A stretch of DNA of 51,754 bases from Volucribacter amazonae. Lineage in GTDB: Bacteria; Pseudomonadota; Gammaproteobacteria; Enterobacterales; Pasteurellaceae. The stretch's first letter is position 1. The number at the start of each line of letters is the position of its first letter. The position numbers were made by a program, and so were the translations under genes. This document shows positions 1 to 10,492 of this stretch, in pieces. The DNA is taken from assembly GCF_029783845.1 (NCBI RefSeq), contig NZ_LWID01000002.1, positions 1 through 51,754 of the forward strand, read 5' to 3'. Under the pieces are notes generated by a model that did no database searches, was not told the origin of the DNA, and saw nothing but the letters and a program-made list of their open reading frames with translations.

Positions 1-1740
1 CGCAATGAAAGGCTTCACTTTTTCCATAATCACGATCTCTTTTGATGCTACCGTAGTGTTTTTGTAGTTGATTGTGCCTAAATCAACAATTTCTTGCGGT
101 AACATTAACGCTCTACGTTCTCGTTTCGTGCTTACGCTACGAGTGCGTTTACCGCCTGAATACGAAAAACTCGTATCTTTGGTTGTAACTGTTTTATAGC
201 CTAATGTTTCGCTGATCTCGTTTGTCGTTGCATCTACTTCTTTCGGCGGATAAACAAGGCGAATCATACAGTTCTTGCGTAAGTTATCGGCTCTTTCCTT
301 GCCATATAATTTCGGGCTACATAATTGGGCGTGATCTTGCACAATAATCAAGTAACGCACATTATAGCCAGCTGTAAATCCGATAGCGTCTGCAAGGATA
401 TTGACTGCCCCTAACGCTGGGAACTCATCAAGCACTAATAGCACTTGATATTTTAGATTTGGATCCTGGTCTGGTAATGTTCTCGTATTTACCATAATTA
501 ATTGTGAGAAAAATAGATTGATAAGGCGTGAGTAGGTTACTAAACCGTCAGGGCTTAAACCAACGTAGATCGACATACGCTCACGACGTAGATTCTCAAA
601 GTCAAAAATCATTGTCGCTTAGAGCCTCTGCACACGTTGGATTTGTGTAAACTTTCATTTCAGCATTGAATGTCATCAATACTGAAGAACGTCCTTTATC
701 GTGCATTTCCAGGAATTCGTTAAATGCTGCTCTTGTCGCTTCAGACAAAGGATTTTCTTCATCTTCGTGTTCTTTCAAGGCTCTTTCAATAAAGCTACTA
801 TAACCACCTTTATCTGTGCCTAATTTCATCATCAACGGAATAGTTGGTTTAATCACTTTGATATTATGATTCCACTTTCGTTCGGCGACTTGGTTTTGTT
901 CTGTATCAAGTAAATAGCAGATTAGCCCTTTTGCTAGATTTCCTGCTAAACCTTTCCAAATATCGCCGTCATTCGGTGGGAATAAAATATCAACAATTTT
1001 TTGTACATCACCGTCTCGATATTTCATATCACGGCGGATATAGTGTAATGGATTGTAATGGTGCGATTTAATTTCTCCATTTTTCGTATATCTTCGGACT
1101 CAGCGAATCCATCGGGAGAGAATAAAAATACTTTTTGACCGCACTTTTCACGAAAGCCAGCAGTAAATAAAAAATTCTCGAATTTAATATCAACACAAAC
1201 AACACTATCAGCATAGTTTAAAAGATTAGGAATTACGATACCTACGCCCTTACCGCTTCGAGTAGGTGCTCCTAGATATAAAAATTGTTGTCCTGAAAAG
1301 TGTAAAAATTTTTTTTTATATTTTCCTATCAAGATAGACGGGTATTTTAATTTTTGCCGTTGGGCTTTAGTAGGTAATAACCCTGCTTTTTTTATATCAA
1401 AGTCTGTTGCAAAATTAGCTGAACCGTATAATTCTTCTTTAGATTTCAATTTAAATAGAATAATTGCAAGTAGGATTAATGGAGAAATAGTAATTAAAAC
1501 CCCAATTATAGTAGCCCCGATTATTTTTAGTTTATTTAATTTAGGTATATTATCGCCTGATTGGGATATGGCATTTAATAGATCAAAGATACTTGTAATA
1601 GTAGGTGGTGATTTTATACCTAACCAATCATAAGCTAATTTTCCTGCCTGTATTGAACCTAAAAATGCGGTTATTATTATTGCAATTAATGTGATAATGA
1701 TAAGAATTATAAATTTTCTCTTTCCTATTTGTTCAGCCAT
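1..1740 (-). pseudogene. virD4: virD4, left copy, 3'-truncated by the window edge and broken by two frameshifts
   Basis: Same gene as 35550-37388. An extra A in the run near 604-608 and a missing T near 1080 split the frame into three pieces: one open to the window edge, 602-1027, and 1024-1740. A GG-to-TT change near 1310 turns Asn-Gln into Lys-Lys. The intact copy shows that these breaks are almost certainly sequencing errors and not gene decay. Confidence 0.9.
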
Positions 1741-2786
1741 AAATTAGCTCCATTTTCTTCTCAGGTTCAAATAATATTTCAGTCATATAGGTGTATTTAA
1801 AAAAACAAGTAACATCTAATGCACTTGCTATAGTTTTTGAGATGAAGTTTTCACTTAATACTTTTCCCATATCTGATTGCATTACTAAGCCAGTTAAGCG
1901 AGCTAGAGTTGAGTTAACATCATTTGCGTGTGTTGAAGTAATACTGCCATTATGCCCTGTATTTAAGGCTTCAAAGTAGTTCCAGGTTTCATCTCCCCTT
2001 AACTCGGTTAAAAGGATATGATCGGGTTTCATACGCATACCTGATTTTATTAGCTCTTTAGGGCTAATTCCCCCTGATTTTTGATAATCTGAATCAAAAA
2101 ATAAGTGTAAATGGTTAGCGTGATAAGGTAAGCTGACTTCTGTGAACATCTTCTACAGTAATAATTCTGTGATCGTGTGGTATTAAATCAGCATAAGCCT
2201 TTGCAAAGTTGTTTTACCAGAGCCAGTACCACCTACAGCGATAACATTCATATTATTTTTAGCTGCAATCCTAAAGAAATCAGCATAACGCCCCTCTTTT
2301 TGGCCATTTTTTCATTTCTTGGCATATAAAGGGGAATAGATCCCTTTTATATGCTTCAGCTATTTGGATATTGTCAAATCGACCTGAATTTTGATAATCA
2401 TCTACTGTAAATCGAGTTAAAGAGGGTTTTCGTAATGTAAATGAAATAGTGCCATATTCTGTTGCTGGAGAAGTTATAATTTGTCCTCTTCTCCATCAGG
2501 TAAAATGACTGAGGCAATAGGATTACGATCATCAAACGATAGCTTTAATCCGCTAAATACGGTTAAAGCATTTGCTAAGGCTTTTAAATTTGACAAGTTG
2601 CATTCGGGGGCTGATTTTACTTCCCAACCATTACCACGCTCAAACCAAATTTCATTACCTTGATTTATAGCTATTTCGGTAATGCCTGGATAGTCCAGGA
2701 CTTCTTGTAATCCAGTTTGTTTTAGTAAAGCTCTTGCCATAGAAGAGCTATCAATATTTTGTGGTTTTAGGAGACGTTATACTCAT
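1733..2786 (-). pseudogene. virB11: virB11, left copy, broken by multiple frameshifts
   Basis: Same gene as 37381-38433. Seven single-base indels lie in or just before it, including an extra T near 2147, a missing A near 2206, extra C and G near 2304 and 2321, and missing T near 2345 and 2490. Only the C-terminal (1733-2149) and N-terminal (to 2740) parts remain readable. Judged an assembly error because the right copy is intact. Confidence 0.9.
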
Positions 2787-2796
2787 TATCATCACC

Positions 2797-3964
2797 TTAT
2801 TTAACGCTATAAATATTAGAAAAATCTATATCACGAGCAACAAGAATATTAAATAGCTGCCCTTGGTTAGCATAGCCTGTAGGTTGAATATTAATGCTAT
2901 TTTGTAATGCTATTTCTGCCATTCTACCTGTATTGGCTTCGGTTCTGTCATAAACTACAGTACCTGTAGAATTTCTTTGAGCGGCAGCGGAAGCAGTGGA
3001 AATAGCATCTTGGATAAATGAAAGTAAAATTGCACCGCCAAAACGTTTACCCCATTTTTCATCGACCCAAACATTTAGACCACTCGCTCCTAAACTATCT
3101 GTTCCTAAACTATCAATACGTACTCTAATACCGTGTGGAGTATCAATTTCAGACCAACTTACAAATGCTTGATTTTGACCTGTAATAATTGCTTTTTTCT
3201 GCTCGCCAAAGACTCTACTTCCTCTTTCAATTAAGAGTGTTGAACCGTCCGCAGAAAAAATATCTTTGGTAACTTGGCAAATGAGAATGCTAGGTTGATC
3301 TGTTATTAGTCGTGTTTGTAATGCACAAGGAATTTGTGTACCGTGTATCAATAATAAATTACGATTATTTATTAGCTTTGCAGACCCCTTAGGATAAACA
3401 CCTCCAGCTAACATTTCATTCATTTCTGAATCATCGCCGTTATTGATCCTGTTATTTTCTCTTCCCACTGCTAACAGAAATCATAGTATCACCATCTAAT
3501 CGGCGTTGAGCTGGACTGTATGTAGGTTGTTCTTGATAGTGATTGTTGTTTATAGTTTGCCCTGTAGTAATTTGATAAATTTTGTCATTTTCTTTTTCTC
3601 TAGCTAAACGATCACGTTCTTCTTGCTCTCTAAGTAATCTTTCTCTTTCTTCTGCTTCTTTGCGTAGTCGTTCCTCTTCAATTTGTTGTTTTTTTATAGC
3701 TTCCATTTGAGACGCTAGAGAGTTTTTATCATAGCCTTTGTTTTTTAATGCTTCATCTTGTTTAATTTCAATAGTTTCTTTTTGTTGTTTGTCGAAATTA
3801 AATAAGGTTAGAGCAATGCCTCCAAATGCGATTAAGGCAGCAATAATAGCAAAAAGGCTTTTTACAAATTTATTTCCTTTACGTTTTATTCCTGTTTCTA
3901 TATTATTTCTATCAGTTGTAATGTCATCAACAGAAACAATTTTACCTTTTTCTTGATTATTCAT
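2797..3964 (-). pseudogene. virB10: virB10, left copy, one frameshift
   Basis: Same gene as 38444-39610. One extra C at about 3469 (CCC here, CC in the right copy) splits it into 2797-3468 and 3452-3964. The two halves together match the intact protein. Confidence 0.9.
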
Positions 3965-4730
3965 TGATAATTCCTCTTACCTTACCGTTAGTTGTTCCGT
4001 TAAAGTTTGTACCTAATGCTTTAAGTCGATCTGTTTTAATACCAGCAACAAGATCACCTAGTCTTAAACGATATTCAGGGTTTACTTCGTGAATCACGAT
4101 ATAGCCATTTTCTATATGAGAATTAACTAAGCCCTCTTTTCCATCAGGTAATTTTTTAAAGACAACGGGCATATCTGTTCCAGGTTTAATTGCCATACAG
4201 GTAAATATACCGTTATCCCATACTTCAATAGGGAATAAATTTTTATCACCTTTAGCAAAGTAACGATAATTATATGTTCCACCTGAACAAGGTTTGGCCC
4301 AAGGATTAATTATTTCTTTCTTAGGTTCTGGGTAACTAAAGCGAACACTCCAAGAGGCTTTATTTCTGTTTGATACACTTACTAAGTTAAATAGATAAGT
4401 TCTTTTATTGGTAACAATCGTTAAGTTAGTATCAGGTTCTTCCGCAGCAGGTCGAATCCAAACATTATTGCCTCTGATATTTACTTTCCAAGCTAATGGA
4501 TCACCTATTGCTGCTCCTCCCTCTGTTTCTGTAATGTATTCACTTGGACTAAATTGAATAAGAGTGGTAATTCCTGAAGATACATTTATTCGAGTAATAT
4601 TATCGGGATTATAAATAACGTTTTTTACCCTATAATCGTATTTTGTGCTTTTGGGTATATCTTCAGCTTGAGTTGTAAATGGAAAGCAGAATAAGCTTAA
4701 AAGTAATGAATTGGATAGCAATTTTTTCAT
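3957..4730 (-). CDS. virB9: VirB9, outer-membrane core component of the T4SS
   Basis: The 257-aa protein begins with a clear signal peptide (MKKLLSNSLLLSLFCFPF, cleavage near TQA-ED), so it is exported to the periplasm. The body has the beta-rich VirB9/CagX pattern: an N-terminal region ending near WSVRFSYPEP, then a C-terminal domain with NYRYFAKGDKNLFPIEVWDNG, which is typical of the family. VirB9 forms the outer-membrane core ring with VirB7 and VirB10. Its stop overlaps the virB10 start by 8 bp, and it follows virB8 after a 9-bp gap, so it is translated within the virB2-virD4 operon. An identical protein is encoded at 39603-40376. Confidence 0.93.
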   Translation of the reverse strand: MKKLLSNSLLLSLFCFPFTTQAEDIPKSTKYDYRVKNVIYNPDNITRINVSSGITTLIQFSPSEYITETEGGAAIGDPLAWKVNIRGNNVWIRPAAEEPDTNLTIVTNKRTYLFNLVSVSNRNKASWSVRFSYPEPKKEIINPWAKPCSGGTYNYRYFAKGDKNLFPIEVWDNGIFTCMAIKPGTDMPVVFKKLPDGKEGLVNSHIENGYIVIHEVNPEYRLRLGDLVAGIKTDRLKALGTNFNGTTNGKVRGIINE

Positions 4731-4739
4731 TTTAAGTCC

Positions 4740-5516
4740 CTATTTATCTTTTTTTATTAAATTTTCGGAATCAACACGGTACCCTGTAACTTGAAATCCT
4801 AGAGGGTTAATTCTTCTATCTTTTTCTAGTTCTATTTTATGTTTGTAGTCAAAGGAAGCTGTAGCAAGCCAATATGTTGTAGGGATATTTAAATCTGCTT
4901 CACCGTTTGAATCTACAACCTGTTTACTAAAACGAATTTGCCCTACATTATTGATAAATGATACAGATAAGATTTGTACTTTGATTTTCTTTGATTGTTT
5001 GAATATATTTACAGGAGATACTGGGCTTGTAATATAACTGTTATATTCACTAAATAAATTAGGCGTTGTCATTAGTTTTACAGTGTCATAAGATGTTTGT
5101 ATTAATTGCCAATCATAACTTTCGCGTTCTACAACAAAACGAGCGAGCCAATATTTATCTAACTCTTCACCATAGCTTGTTTCTTCTGCATTTTTAAGAG
5201 GCTTAACAATATCGGTATAACCCGTATTGTTATCAACACGAATAGCAAAAGGTTCAACGGTTTTTAAAGGAGTTAAAAGAGCTACGGCTATTACACTTCC
5301 TAAGCCAATTAGAAGTCCTAATCCTCCAAAAACTAATCCCACTTTTCCCATAGTCTTATGAAAATTAATGCGATCTTTTTCGAATTTATTGACGCTTTCA
5401 AAATGCTTTTTAGCTCTCTTGCTTGCTTCTCTTTTGGTTTTAGCATTGGTTTCTTCAGAAGACTCCTGATAATTTTGATCAAGAATTTCTTGTTTATTTT
5501 TATTAAATAACTTCAT
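4740..5516 (-). CDS. virB8: VirB8, inner-membrane T4SS assembly protein
   Basis: 258 aa with a cytoplasmic, charged N-terminus, a single membrane segment at about residues 59-82 (GLVFGGLGLLIGLGSVIAVALL), and then a periplasmic NTF2-like domain. The stretch TPLKTVEPFAIRVDNNTG after the membrane segment and SYDTVKLM further on are family-typical. VirB8 is a bitopic protein that nucleates assembly of the inner-membrane part of the channel. The gene begins 3 bp after the virB7 stop. An identical copy lies at 40386-41162. Confidence 0.93.
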   Translation of the reverse strand: MKLFNKNKQEILDQNYQESSEETNAKTKREASKRAKKHFESVNKFEKDRINFHKTMGKVGLVFGGLGLLIGLGSVIAVALLTPLKTVEPFAIRVDNNTGYTDIVKPLKNAEETSYGEELDKYWLARFVVERESYDWQLIQTSYDTVKLMTTPNLFSEYNSYITSPVSPVNIFKQSKKIKVQILSVSFINNVGQIRFSKQVVDSNGEADLNIPTTYWLATASFDYKHKIELEKDRRINPLGFQVTGYRVDSENLIKKDK

Positions 5517-5519
5517 TAT

Positions 5520-5675
5520 TTAGTTCCCTTTTTTGTTTTGTTTAGCATTTTCTTCGTAATAGTGTGAATTGTTAATTTGAATCCAATCGCCTTTTGGCTC
5601 TTTCACTTTAGGCGGTGAGTTTGAGCAAGCAGAAAGAAAAGCGATACTTAAAAATAGTATTGATAAGTTTTTCAT
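5520..5675 (-). CDS. virB7: VirB7-like small lipoprotein
   Basis: A 51-codon frame lies between virB6 and virB8, in the position occupied by virB7 in VirB operons. It reads MKNLSILFLSIAFLSAC and then SNSPPKVKEPKGDW, which is a lipoprotein signal with lipobox LSAC (Cys17) followed by a short Pro/Lys-rich tail. VirB7 lipoproteins anchor VirB9 in the outer membrane. The call rests on position, size and lipobox, since the sequence itself is too short for certainty. A ribosome-binding GAGG-like site (RC of cctc, 5681-5684) precedes the ATG. Confidence 0.85.
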   Translation of the reverse strand: MKNLSILFLSIAFLSACSNSPPKVKEPKGDWIQINNSHYYEENAKQNKKGN

Positions 5676-5689
5676 TTTTAACCTCTAAT

Positions 5690-6670
5690 TTAATTACTAG
5701 TACTAGCTGAGCCTTTTCCTCTAAACTTGTTCCAGGTTTTATTTGCTCCGCTTTTGACATTGGTTGTAACGGTATTTCCTATTGCTTTTGCTCCTTTTCC
5801 TAATCCTAAAGCTCTAGCTGCTTTGGTAAATCCACTTCCGCTAATTGTAAATGGGCTAATACCGACACCCCCTGTTAATGATGATACTAATGTTGGGATT
5901 TGATTTATGGCTAGTGTAATGATGATAACTGATATAAGGATTGTAGCTGCTCCACCTATTATTCCTTCGGAAGATGTATCTGTAACTGCAACTGAAGTAA
6001 TAACATCAGCAGCTATTTTAGCTGCCAATGAATACATAACATTTAGTAGTATGTAATTTAAAGCTAATCCTGTAAAAGAGGTAAATAGATTTCTAGTTGC
6101 AGGAAATACAGCGAAACAAAAGAATAAAATACCAACGGATAGTAATAGTGTTACCATTATCTTAGCGATTAATAAATTGATAGCGATAAATAATGTGAAA
6201 ATGGTTTGACTAAGCCATAAAGAGAATCGAGCAGGAGCTAATTCAGCCCAAACTCCAATATAGGTTTCTGTAATGCCAATATCTTCTAATCTATCTCTAA
6301 GTGTTTTTAAAGGAGCTTCAAAAAGGTTATAAACAGTATCTACCGCTGATACACTAGATGAACTAGTTCCAGTTAATGCAGAAGCTATTTGATCTCCTGA
6401 GTTTTGTACAAAAGGGATCACATAATCATAATAATAATTACCAGCATAAGTAAATGTTCCTACAACAGCAAATAATAATAACGCATTTGTCATTTCTTCA
6501 ATAATAAAGTCTTTTTTTGTATAGAGTTTATATACTAGAAATAGTACATATAGTAAAAAACAAGACATTATTAATGGTTTTATTGCGGAACCTATTGCCT
6601 GGGCATTATTTGCAATAGGATCTTGGAATTTTGTTACCATTCCATTATAAATATCACCAATGAAACTCAT
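5690..6670 (-). CDS. virB6: VirB6/TrbL-type polytopic inner-membrane T4SS protein
   Basis: 326 aa with at least five hydrophobic segments. One is near residues 34-50, another follows the conserved-looking TNALLLFAVVGTFTYAG, there are two around NLLIAKIMVTLLLSVGILFFCFAVFP, and one near ILISVIIITLAINQIPTLV. The C-terminal tail is Gly/Lys-rich and probably cytoplasmic. VirB6 is the multi-pass component of the translocation channel. It sits 10 bp after virB5 and 14 bp before the virB7 lipoprotein gene. An identical copy lies at 41336-42316. Confidence 0.9.
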   Translation of the reverse strand: MSFIGDIYNGMVTKFQDPIANNAQAIGSAIKPLIMSCFLLYVLFLVYKLYTKKDFIIEEMTNALLLFAVVGTFTYAGNYYYDYVIPFVQNSGDQIASALTGTSSSSVSAVDTVYNLFEAPLKTLRDRLEDIGITETYIGVWAELAPARFSLWLSQTIFTLFIAINLLIAKIMVTLLLSVGILFFCFAVFPATRNLFTSFTGLALNYILLNVMYSLAAKIAADVITSVAVTDTSSEGIIGGAATILISVIIITLAINQIPTLVSSLTGGVGISPFTISGSGFTKAARALGLGKGAKAIGNTVTTNVKSGANKTWNKFRGKGSASTSN

Positions 6671-6680
6671 TTATTAGTCC

Positions 6681-7361
6681 TTATTTACTGAATTTACTAT
6701 GGAAGTTTTCTCTACCTTGTCGTATAGATTGTCTAAAATTCTCTATATCGGCATTACGTTGAATTTCTTCTTGAGCTTTAAATTGTTGTTCTGCTTGCAT
6801 TAAAGCGGTTTGTTCTTGATTAAATTCAAGTTGTAATAATGCCAATTTATTTGCAACATCAGCCTTTTGGGCCGGTGTAATTGCAGAGTCATTTAATACC
6901 TTTATTTGATTTAAATTATTTAGACGTTTAATAGTGTTTTTATAATTACGTTCAGTTCTTTCTGCGTATGCCATTAAACTATCAAACTCTTTTTGTAAGC
7001 CTGAATTTGGGGTTTTTAAACCGTATTTATCACGTAATCCAGTGAGGCTCATTCCATCAGTTAAAATATCTCTTGCATTTTCAGGAAGTGAATTTAAGAA
7101 TTGGTCGTTATTAATAATATCGCTTAATTTCCAGTTACCCTCAAGGCGGTTCTTAGTATCTTCAGCAAAACGTTTAGCTTGTTCAATTTGTGAATGTAAA
7201 GCGTCTAATTGCTCTTTTAATTGAGCTAATGTTTTTAAATTTTCTGCAATAGTGGTTGCAATACCAGCGGCATCAACGGTTGGAATACCGCTTGCTAATG
7301 CAGAATTAGTTGTTATTGCTATAGCTGCTGCGATTAAGGTTGTTTTAAATAACTTTTTCAT
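6681..7361 (-). CDS. virB5: VirB5-like minor pilin/periplasmic T4SS protein
   Basis: 226 aa starting with a signal peptide (MKKLFKTTLIAAAIAITTNS, then ALASG). The mature part is strongly alpha-helical and Gln/Lys-rich, including LAQLKEQLDALHSQIEQAKRF, the usual VirB5 coiled-coil bundle. VirB5 proteins sit at the pilus tip and contribute to recipient contact. Order virB4-virB5-virB6 agrees with this. An identical copy lies at 42327-43007. Confidence 0.87.
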   Translation of the reverse strand: MKKLFKTTLIAAAIAITTNSALASGIPTVDAAGIATTIAENLKTLAQLKEQLDALHSQIEQAKRFAEDTKNRLEGNWKLSDIINNDQFLNSLPENARDILTDGMSLTGLRDKYGLKTPNSGLQKEFDSLMAYAERTERNYKNTIKRLNNLNQIKVLNDSAITPAQKADVANKLALLQLEFNQEQTALMQAEQQFKAQEEIQRNADIENFRQSIRQGRENFHSKFSK

Positions 7362-7370
7362 AATGAACCT

Positions 7371-9779
7371 CTATAAGTTTTGTTGGGAATTTTGTTTTAG
7401 TGCTGCTTTTTCTTTTTTTATTTCTTCCATTCTTTCAAGGAATAAGGGTATCCAAATATCAGGATCATCTCCGTAAATAGATCGAATTTTTTCACATTCC
7501 TGTTGTCCTAACGTTGAGCCTGAGATGATAGGTAGGAATTCTTTGCAGTGAGAAAGATCAAAATGGGCAAGCGTGCTTGAACCGCTTTGTTTAACTAAGA
7601 ATTTACGGCTTTCTTTGTCTAAGCCTTTTAGTAAATAAAAGTCTTTGCGAGATAGTCCTATTCGCTCATAACTTCCTTTATACTCAGCGTCTGGATTAGG
7701 TAACATAATTTTTGTTGAAGTTTGTTCTACAATAGGTTCAAAAATATTTGATCGAATTGCGTCAGCAGGTGATTGTGATACTAACCCTAAAAACTCACCT
7801 GTTAAGCGTCCAGTTTTTAATGTACGCTTAATCATTTGTTCAGTTGTTGGATAGCTACAAGGAATGTAAAATTCTTCTACAATGGAGAGAAGCAAACGAC
7901 CAGATTTTTTCATTAGATCTTTGTAGTAAAGCAATACTGAAAATAAAGGTTCTGTTCCCTCGTGACCTTGAGTTTCTAAGAAAGTTGTTGTATCAAATCC
8001 TATTTTGTCAAAATCATAAGGGTTAAACAGATTTTTGGGGCTATCAACAATCCAAGCTAATTCTCCGCCCTCGAAGTGCGACCATTTACGTAATCGAATA
8101 TAAAGAGGCGTAGAGCGAGGAATTACCTGTAAAAGCATACTGAAACGACGTTCTTCAATATCTAATTTCATCACGGCGTCCACGGCTTCTTTAATTAACA
8201 TTCTATCTTCATCGGAAATTAAACCATTATGATCTCTAGAACAACTAATTACCCAAGAATAAAGGAATTGTAGTAAATCTTGACTGGCGACTTCTTCAAG
8301 TTGAAATGGGTTTAAACCTGTATCCACTCCGCTTTCAAAAGTAAAATATGTCGCACCATAAGCTCGCATATATAATTCCGTAGATCGTTTATAATCCATT
8401 ACAAATAACTGAGGGTTAAAACGTTGTAAAAATGCGACTATTGTTGCTTCTAAGGTTGTTTTACCTGTACCAGTAGCTCCTAACATTAGGAAATGTCCGG
8501 CAATAAATTCACCTAACGCATTCACTTTTAAAGGTGTGTAGTGAGTATTAAGGTAATATAACCCTTGAGTAGGGGTCTTTAATGGCATAATTGCTGAACC
8601 ATCACCGATAGGATTACCTAATGCTTTACCACTAAAATAATTATGTAATGAAAATCCACATACTAAACTAGTGCTTCCTCTTACGCTTGATAAAGGTCTA
8701 AATTTAGAATCTGGCATTATGCTTAAAAAAGCATAAATGGATTCAATAGCAGCTCTAGACCAACGTGCTCCTCTACCTTTATCTGTAAACGCGGAAATAA
8801 CTTTAGCTCCATTATCAACAGCAGCTTTTGCTGTTTCACCAAAAATCAAGATTGAAGCCTGATAATCACCAAATGCGATTTCACCTGAGCTTAAATAAGC
8901 TCTAGCTTCTTCTAATTCTTCAAGTTGATATGTAGCACTATCTCCAGAAGAAGAAAGTTTATTTTCTTGAATTTCGATTGCACGGATTGATTTTTGTGCA
9001 GTAGTAAAAATAAAAGATTGGGATAAAATAAATTCATAGGGAAGTTCTAACAGAAAATCCCACATTCCAAGAGTTGTTCTTGCTGGATAGCTTTTTAAAA
9101 AATATGCTGTACCATATTTTGATATAGTGCTTTCTTTATTTCTTATTTCAAAATAGTCATAGTTGAAGAATAAATCGCTATTACAAACAGAGTCTAAAAC
9201 TTCGCTATCATTTAGAGTAATAGTTTGATATGTACCATTTAATAGATAAGACAAAAATTCGTTATTTTCACAAATACTAACAGAATCAGTGATATCCAGA
9301 ATTGATAGTAATTTTCCGTCATAGCGATTTAGTAAAGTATTAGCTTGAGCTAAAATACTGTCGCAGCTTGCTAAACCGTCATTAAGATCATTATATTTTA
9401 AAACAAAAGTAATGAAATAACTTGTTTTAAAGAAATTTTGATTTGTAAAACCTGATAAGTATTTATCAGTAAAATTTTGGATAAATTTAGAATGAAATTT
9501 ATATTTTTGTTCTAATTCATCTCTTTTTTTAACTATATGTGTCCATATAGCAAGTTTACCGCCATATTCTTTTCCTAAATTTAGGAAAAAATCATCTAAA
9601 CTTGAAAAGTATGTTTTTAATTCTTCATCTGATACGGAAGTAAATGATGTCCCCTCTAATTCAACGGTAAATAATAGTTTATCGCCTCCGAGAGTAATTA
9701 CATAATCATTAATATTAGCTCTGTATTTTGGCAATAGTGTTTCTATTGCCTTAGAGTTTTTTAAATTGTCTATTTGCAT
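7371..9779 (-). CDS. virB4: VirB4 ATPase of the T4SS
   Basis: About 802 aa from the chosen ATG. The Walker A motif GATGTGKTT lies near residue 435 and the catalytic region near ESIVEEFY/LLLSIVEEF fits Walker B. The N-terminal half is the membrane-associated VirB4/CagE domain. VirB4 powers pilus assembly and substrate transfer at the inner membrane. I prefer the start at 9779 over an upstream ATG at 9803, because AAGGTG lies at the right distance before 9779. With this start the gene overlaps virB3 by 29 bp. An identical copy lies at 43017-45425. Confidence 0.95.
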   Translation of the reverse strand: MQIDNLKNSKAIETLLPKYRANINDYVITLGGDKLLFTVELEGTSFTSVSDEELKTYFSSLDDFFLNLGKEYGGKLAIWTHIVKKRDELEQKYKFHSKFIQNFTDKYLSGFTNQNFFKTSYFITFVLKYNDLNDGLASCDSILAQANTLLNRYDGKLLSILDITDSVSICENNEFLSYLLNGTYQTITLNDSEVLDSVCNSDLFFNYDYFEIRNKESTISKYGTAYFLKSYPARTTLGMWDFLLELPYEFILSQSFIFTTAQKSIRAIEIQENKLSSSGDSATYQLEELEEARAYLSSGEIAFGDYQASILIFGETAKAAVDNGAKVISAFTDKGRGARWSRAAIESIYAFLSIMPDSKFRPLSSVRGSTSLVCGFSLHNYFSGKALGNPIGDGSAIMPLKTPTQGLYYLNTHYTPLKVNALGEFIAGHFLMLGATGTGKTTLEATIVAFLQRFNPQLFVMDYKRSTELYMRAYGATYFTFESGVDTGLNPFQLEEVASQDLLQFLYSWVISCSRDHNGLISDEDRMLIKEAVDAVMKLDIEERRFSMLLQVIPRSTPLYIRLRKWSHFEGGELAWIVDSPKNLFNPYDFDKIGFDTTTFLETQGHEGTEPLFSVLLYYKDLMKKSGRLLLSIVEEFYIPCSYPTTEQMIKRTLKTGRLTGEFLGLVSQSPADAIRSNIFEPIVEQTSTKIMLPNPDAEYKGSYERIGLSRKDFYLLKGLDKESRKFLVKQSGSSTLAHFDLSHCKEFLPIISGSTLGQQECEKIRSIYGDDPDIWIPLFLERMEEIKKEKAALKQNSQQNL

Positions 9780-10110
9780 TATACACCTTTCTACTTGCAC
9801 CATTGCTTGATAAATGAATGATTGGATTACCTTGGGAAAGCATTAATAAATAGGCTCTAATACGCCATTTAATAAATGCTAAAGCGTTTGGATCATCTTC
9901 ACAGATTATTTTGATGAAAAGTAAAAACATTAGACCGAAAATAGGTAATATCCAAGAGTAGTAACCTAGTTTGAGATAAAATCCTCCAAAAAGGCTTAAA
10001 ATGATAAATAAAGTGGTGAAAATACCTAAGAGCATTGGTACGCCATATACCATAGCTGGGCGATTCATTCCGTTAAATGACGGGAAAGAATCATCATCAT
10101 TATTGTTCAT
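9751..10110 (-). CDS. virB3: VirB3, inner-membrane T4SS protein
   Basis: 119 aa with a soluble acidic N-terminus, the family-like FNGMNRPAMVYGVPM motif, and two membrane segments (about residues 26-48 and 52-70). VirB3 works with VirB4, and in some systems the two are fused. Here the genes overlap by 29 bp. An identical copy lies at 45397-45756. Confidence 0.92.
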   Translation of the reverse strand: MNNNDDDSFPSFNGMNRPAMVYGVPMLLGIFTTLFIILSLFGGFYLKLGYYSWILPIFGLMFLLFIKIICEDDPNALAFIKWRIRAYLLMLSQGNPIIHLSSNGASRKVYNANRQFKKL

Positions 10111-10135
10111 TTATTCCTCGCTTAATTTAATGACA

Positions 10136-10161
10136 ACCCTGTTTAAAAGATTAAACAGGGT
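10136..10161 (-). promoter_or_regulatory. Hairpin between virB2 and virB3
   Basis: ACCCTGTTTAA (10136-10146) and TTAAACAGGGT (10151-10161) form an 11-bp perfect stem with the loop AAGA. It lies just after the virB2 stop in the operon direction. No run of U follows on that strand, so it looks more like an mRNA processing or stabilising structure, or an attenuator that favours the pilin message, than a simple terminator. Confidence 0.7.
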
Positions 10162-10169
10162 AAGGATTT

Positions 10170-10472
10170 TTAGCTAAAAATACTCCAAGCGTAATCGCCA
10201 AGGGCAATCGCTCCACCTGCAATAGCACAATACATTACAGCCATTGCTACATCACCCCAACCTTTTCGACCTAGGTAAGCCATAACTACATTAAAAATAA
10301 TGTAGCCAGTAGCAACGATAGCAAGCCATTTATATGCTGATGTTTTTAACTCACTTGTTGCTGTGATTCCTGAGTCTAGTCCACCTGCTGCGAACACATC
10401 AGGGCTTATTAGAGTAGAAAGTAGAGTAATTATTAGAATTGAAAGAAAAGTTATATTTTTTGTTAAGGTCAT
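10170..10472 (-). CDS. virB2: VirB2-like prepilin
   Basis: 100 aa, with a long signal peptide (cleavage near DVFAA-GGLDSG) and two hydrophobic segments (SAYKWLAIVATGYIIFNVVMAYLG and VAMAVMYCAIAGGAIALG) separated by a short basic loop. This is the VirB2 pilin layout. Pilin subunits build the conjugative pilus. AAGGAAAACG precedes the ATG. It would normally follow virB1 directly, but IS copy 1 now lies between them. An identical copy lies at 45816-46118. Confidence 0.9.
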   Translation of the reverse strand: MTLTKNITFLSILIITLLSTLISPDVFAAGGLDSGITATSELKTSAYKWLAIVATGYIIFNVVMAYLGRKGWGDVAMAVMYCAIAGGAIALGDYAWSIFS

Positions 10473-10492
10473 ATACGTTTTCCTTAAGTTTT

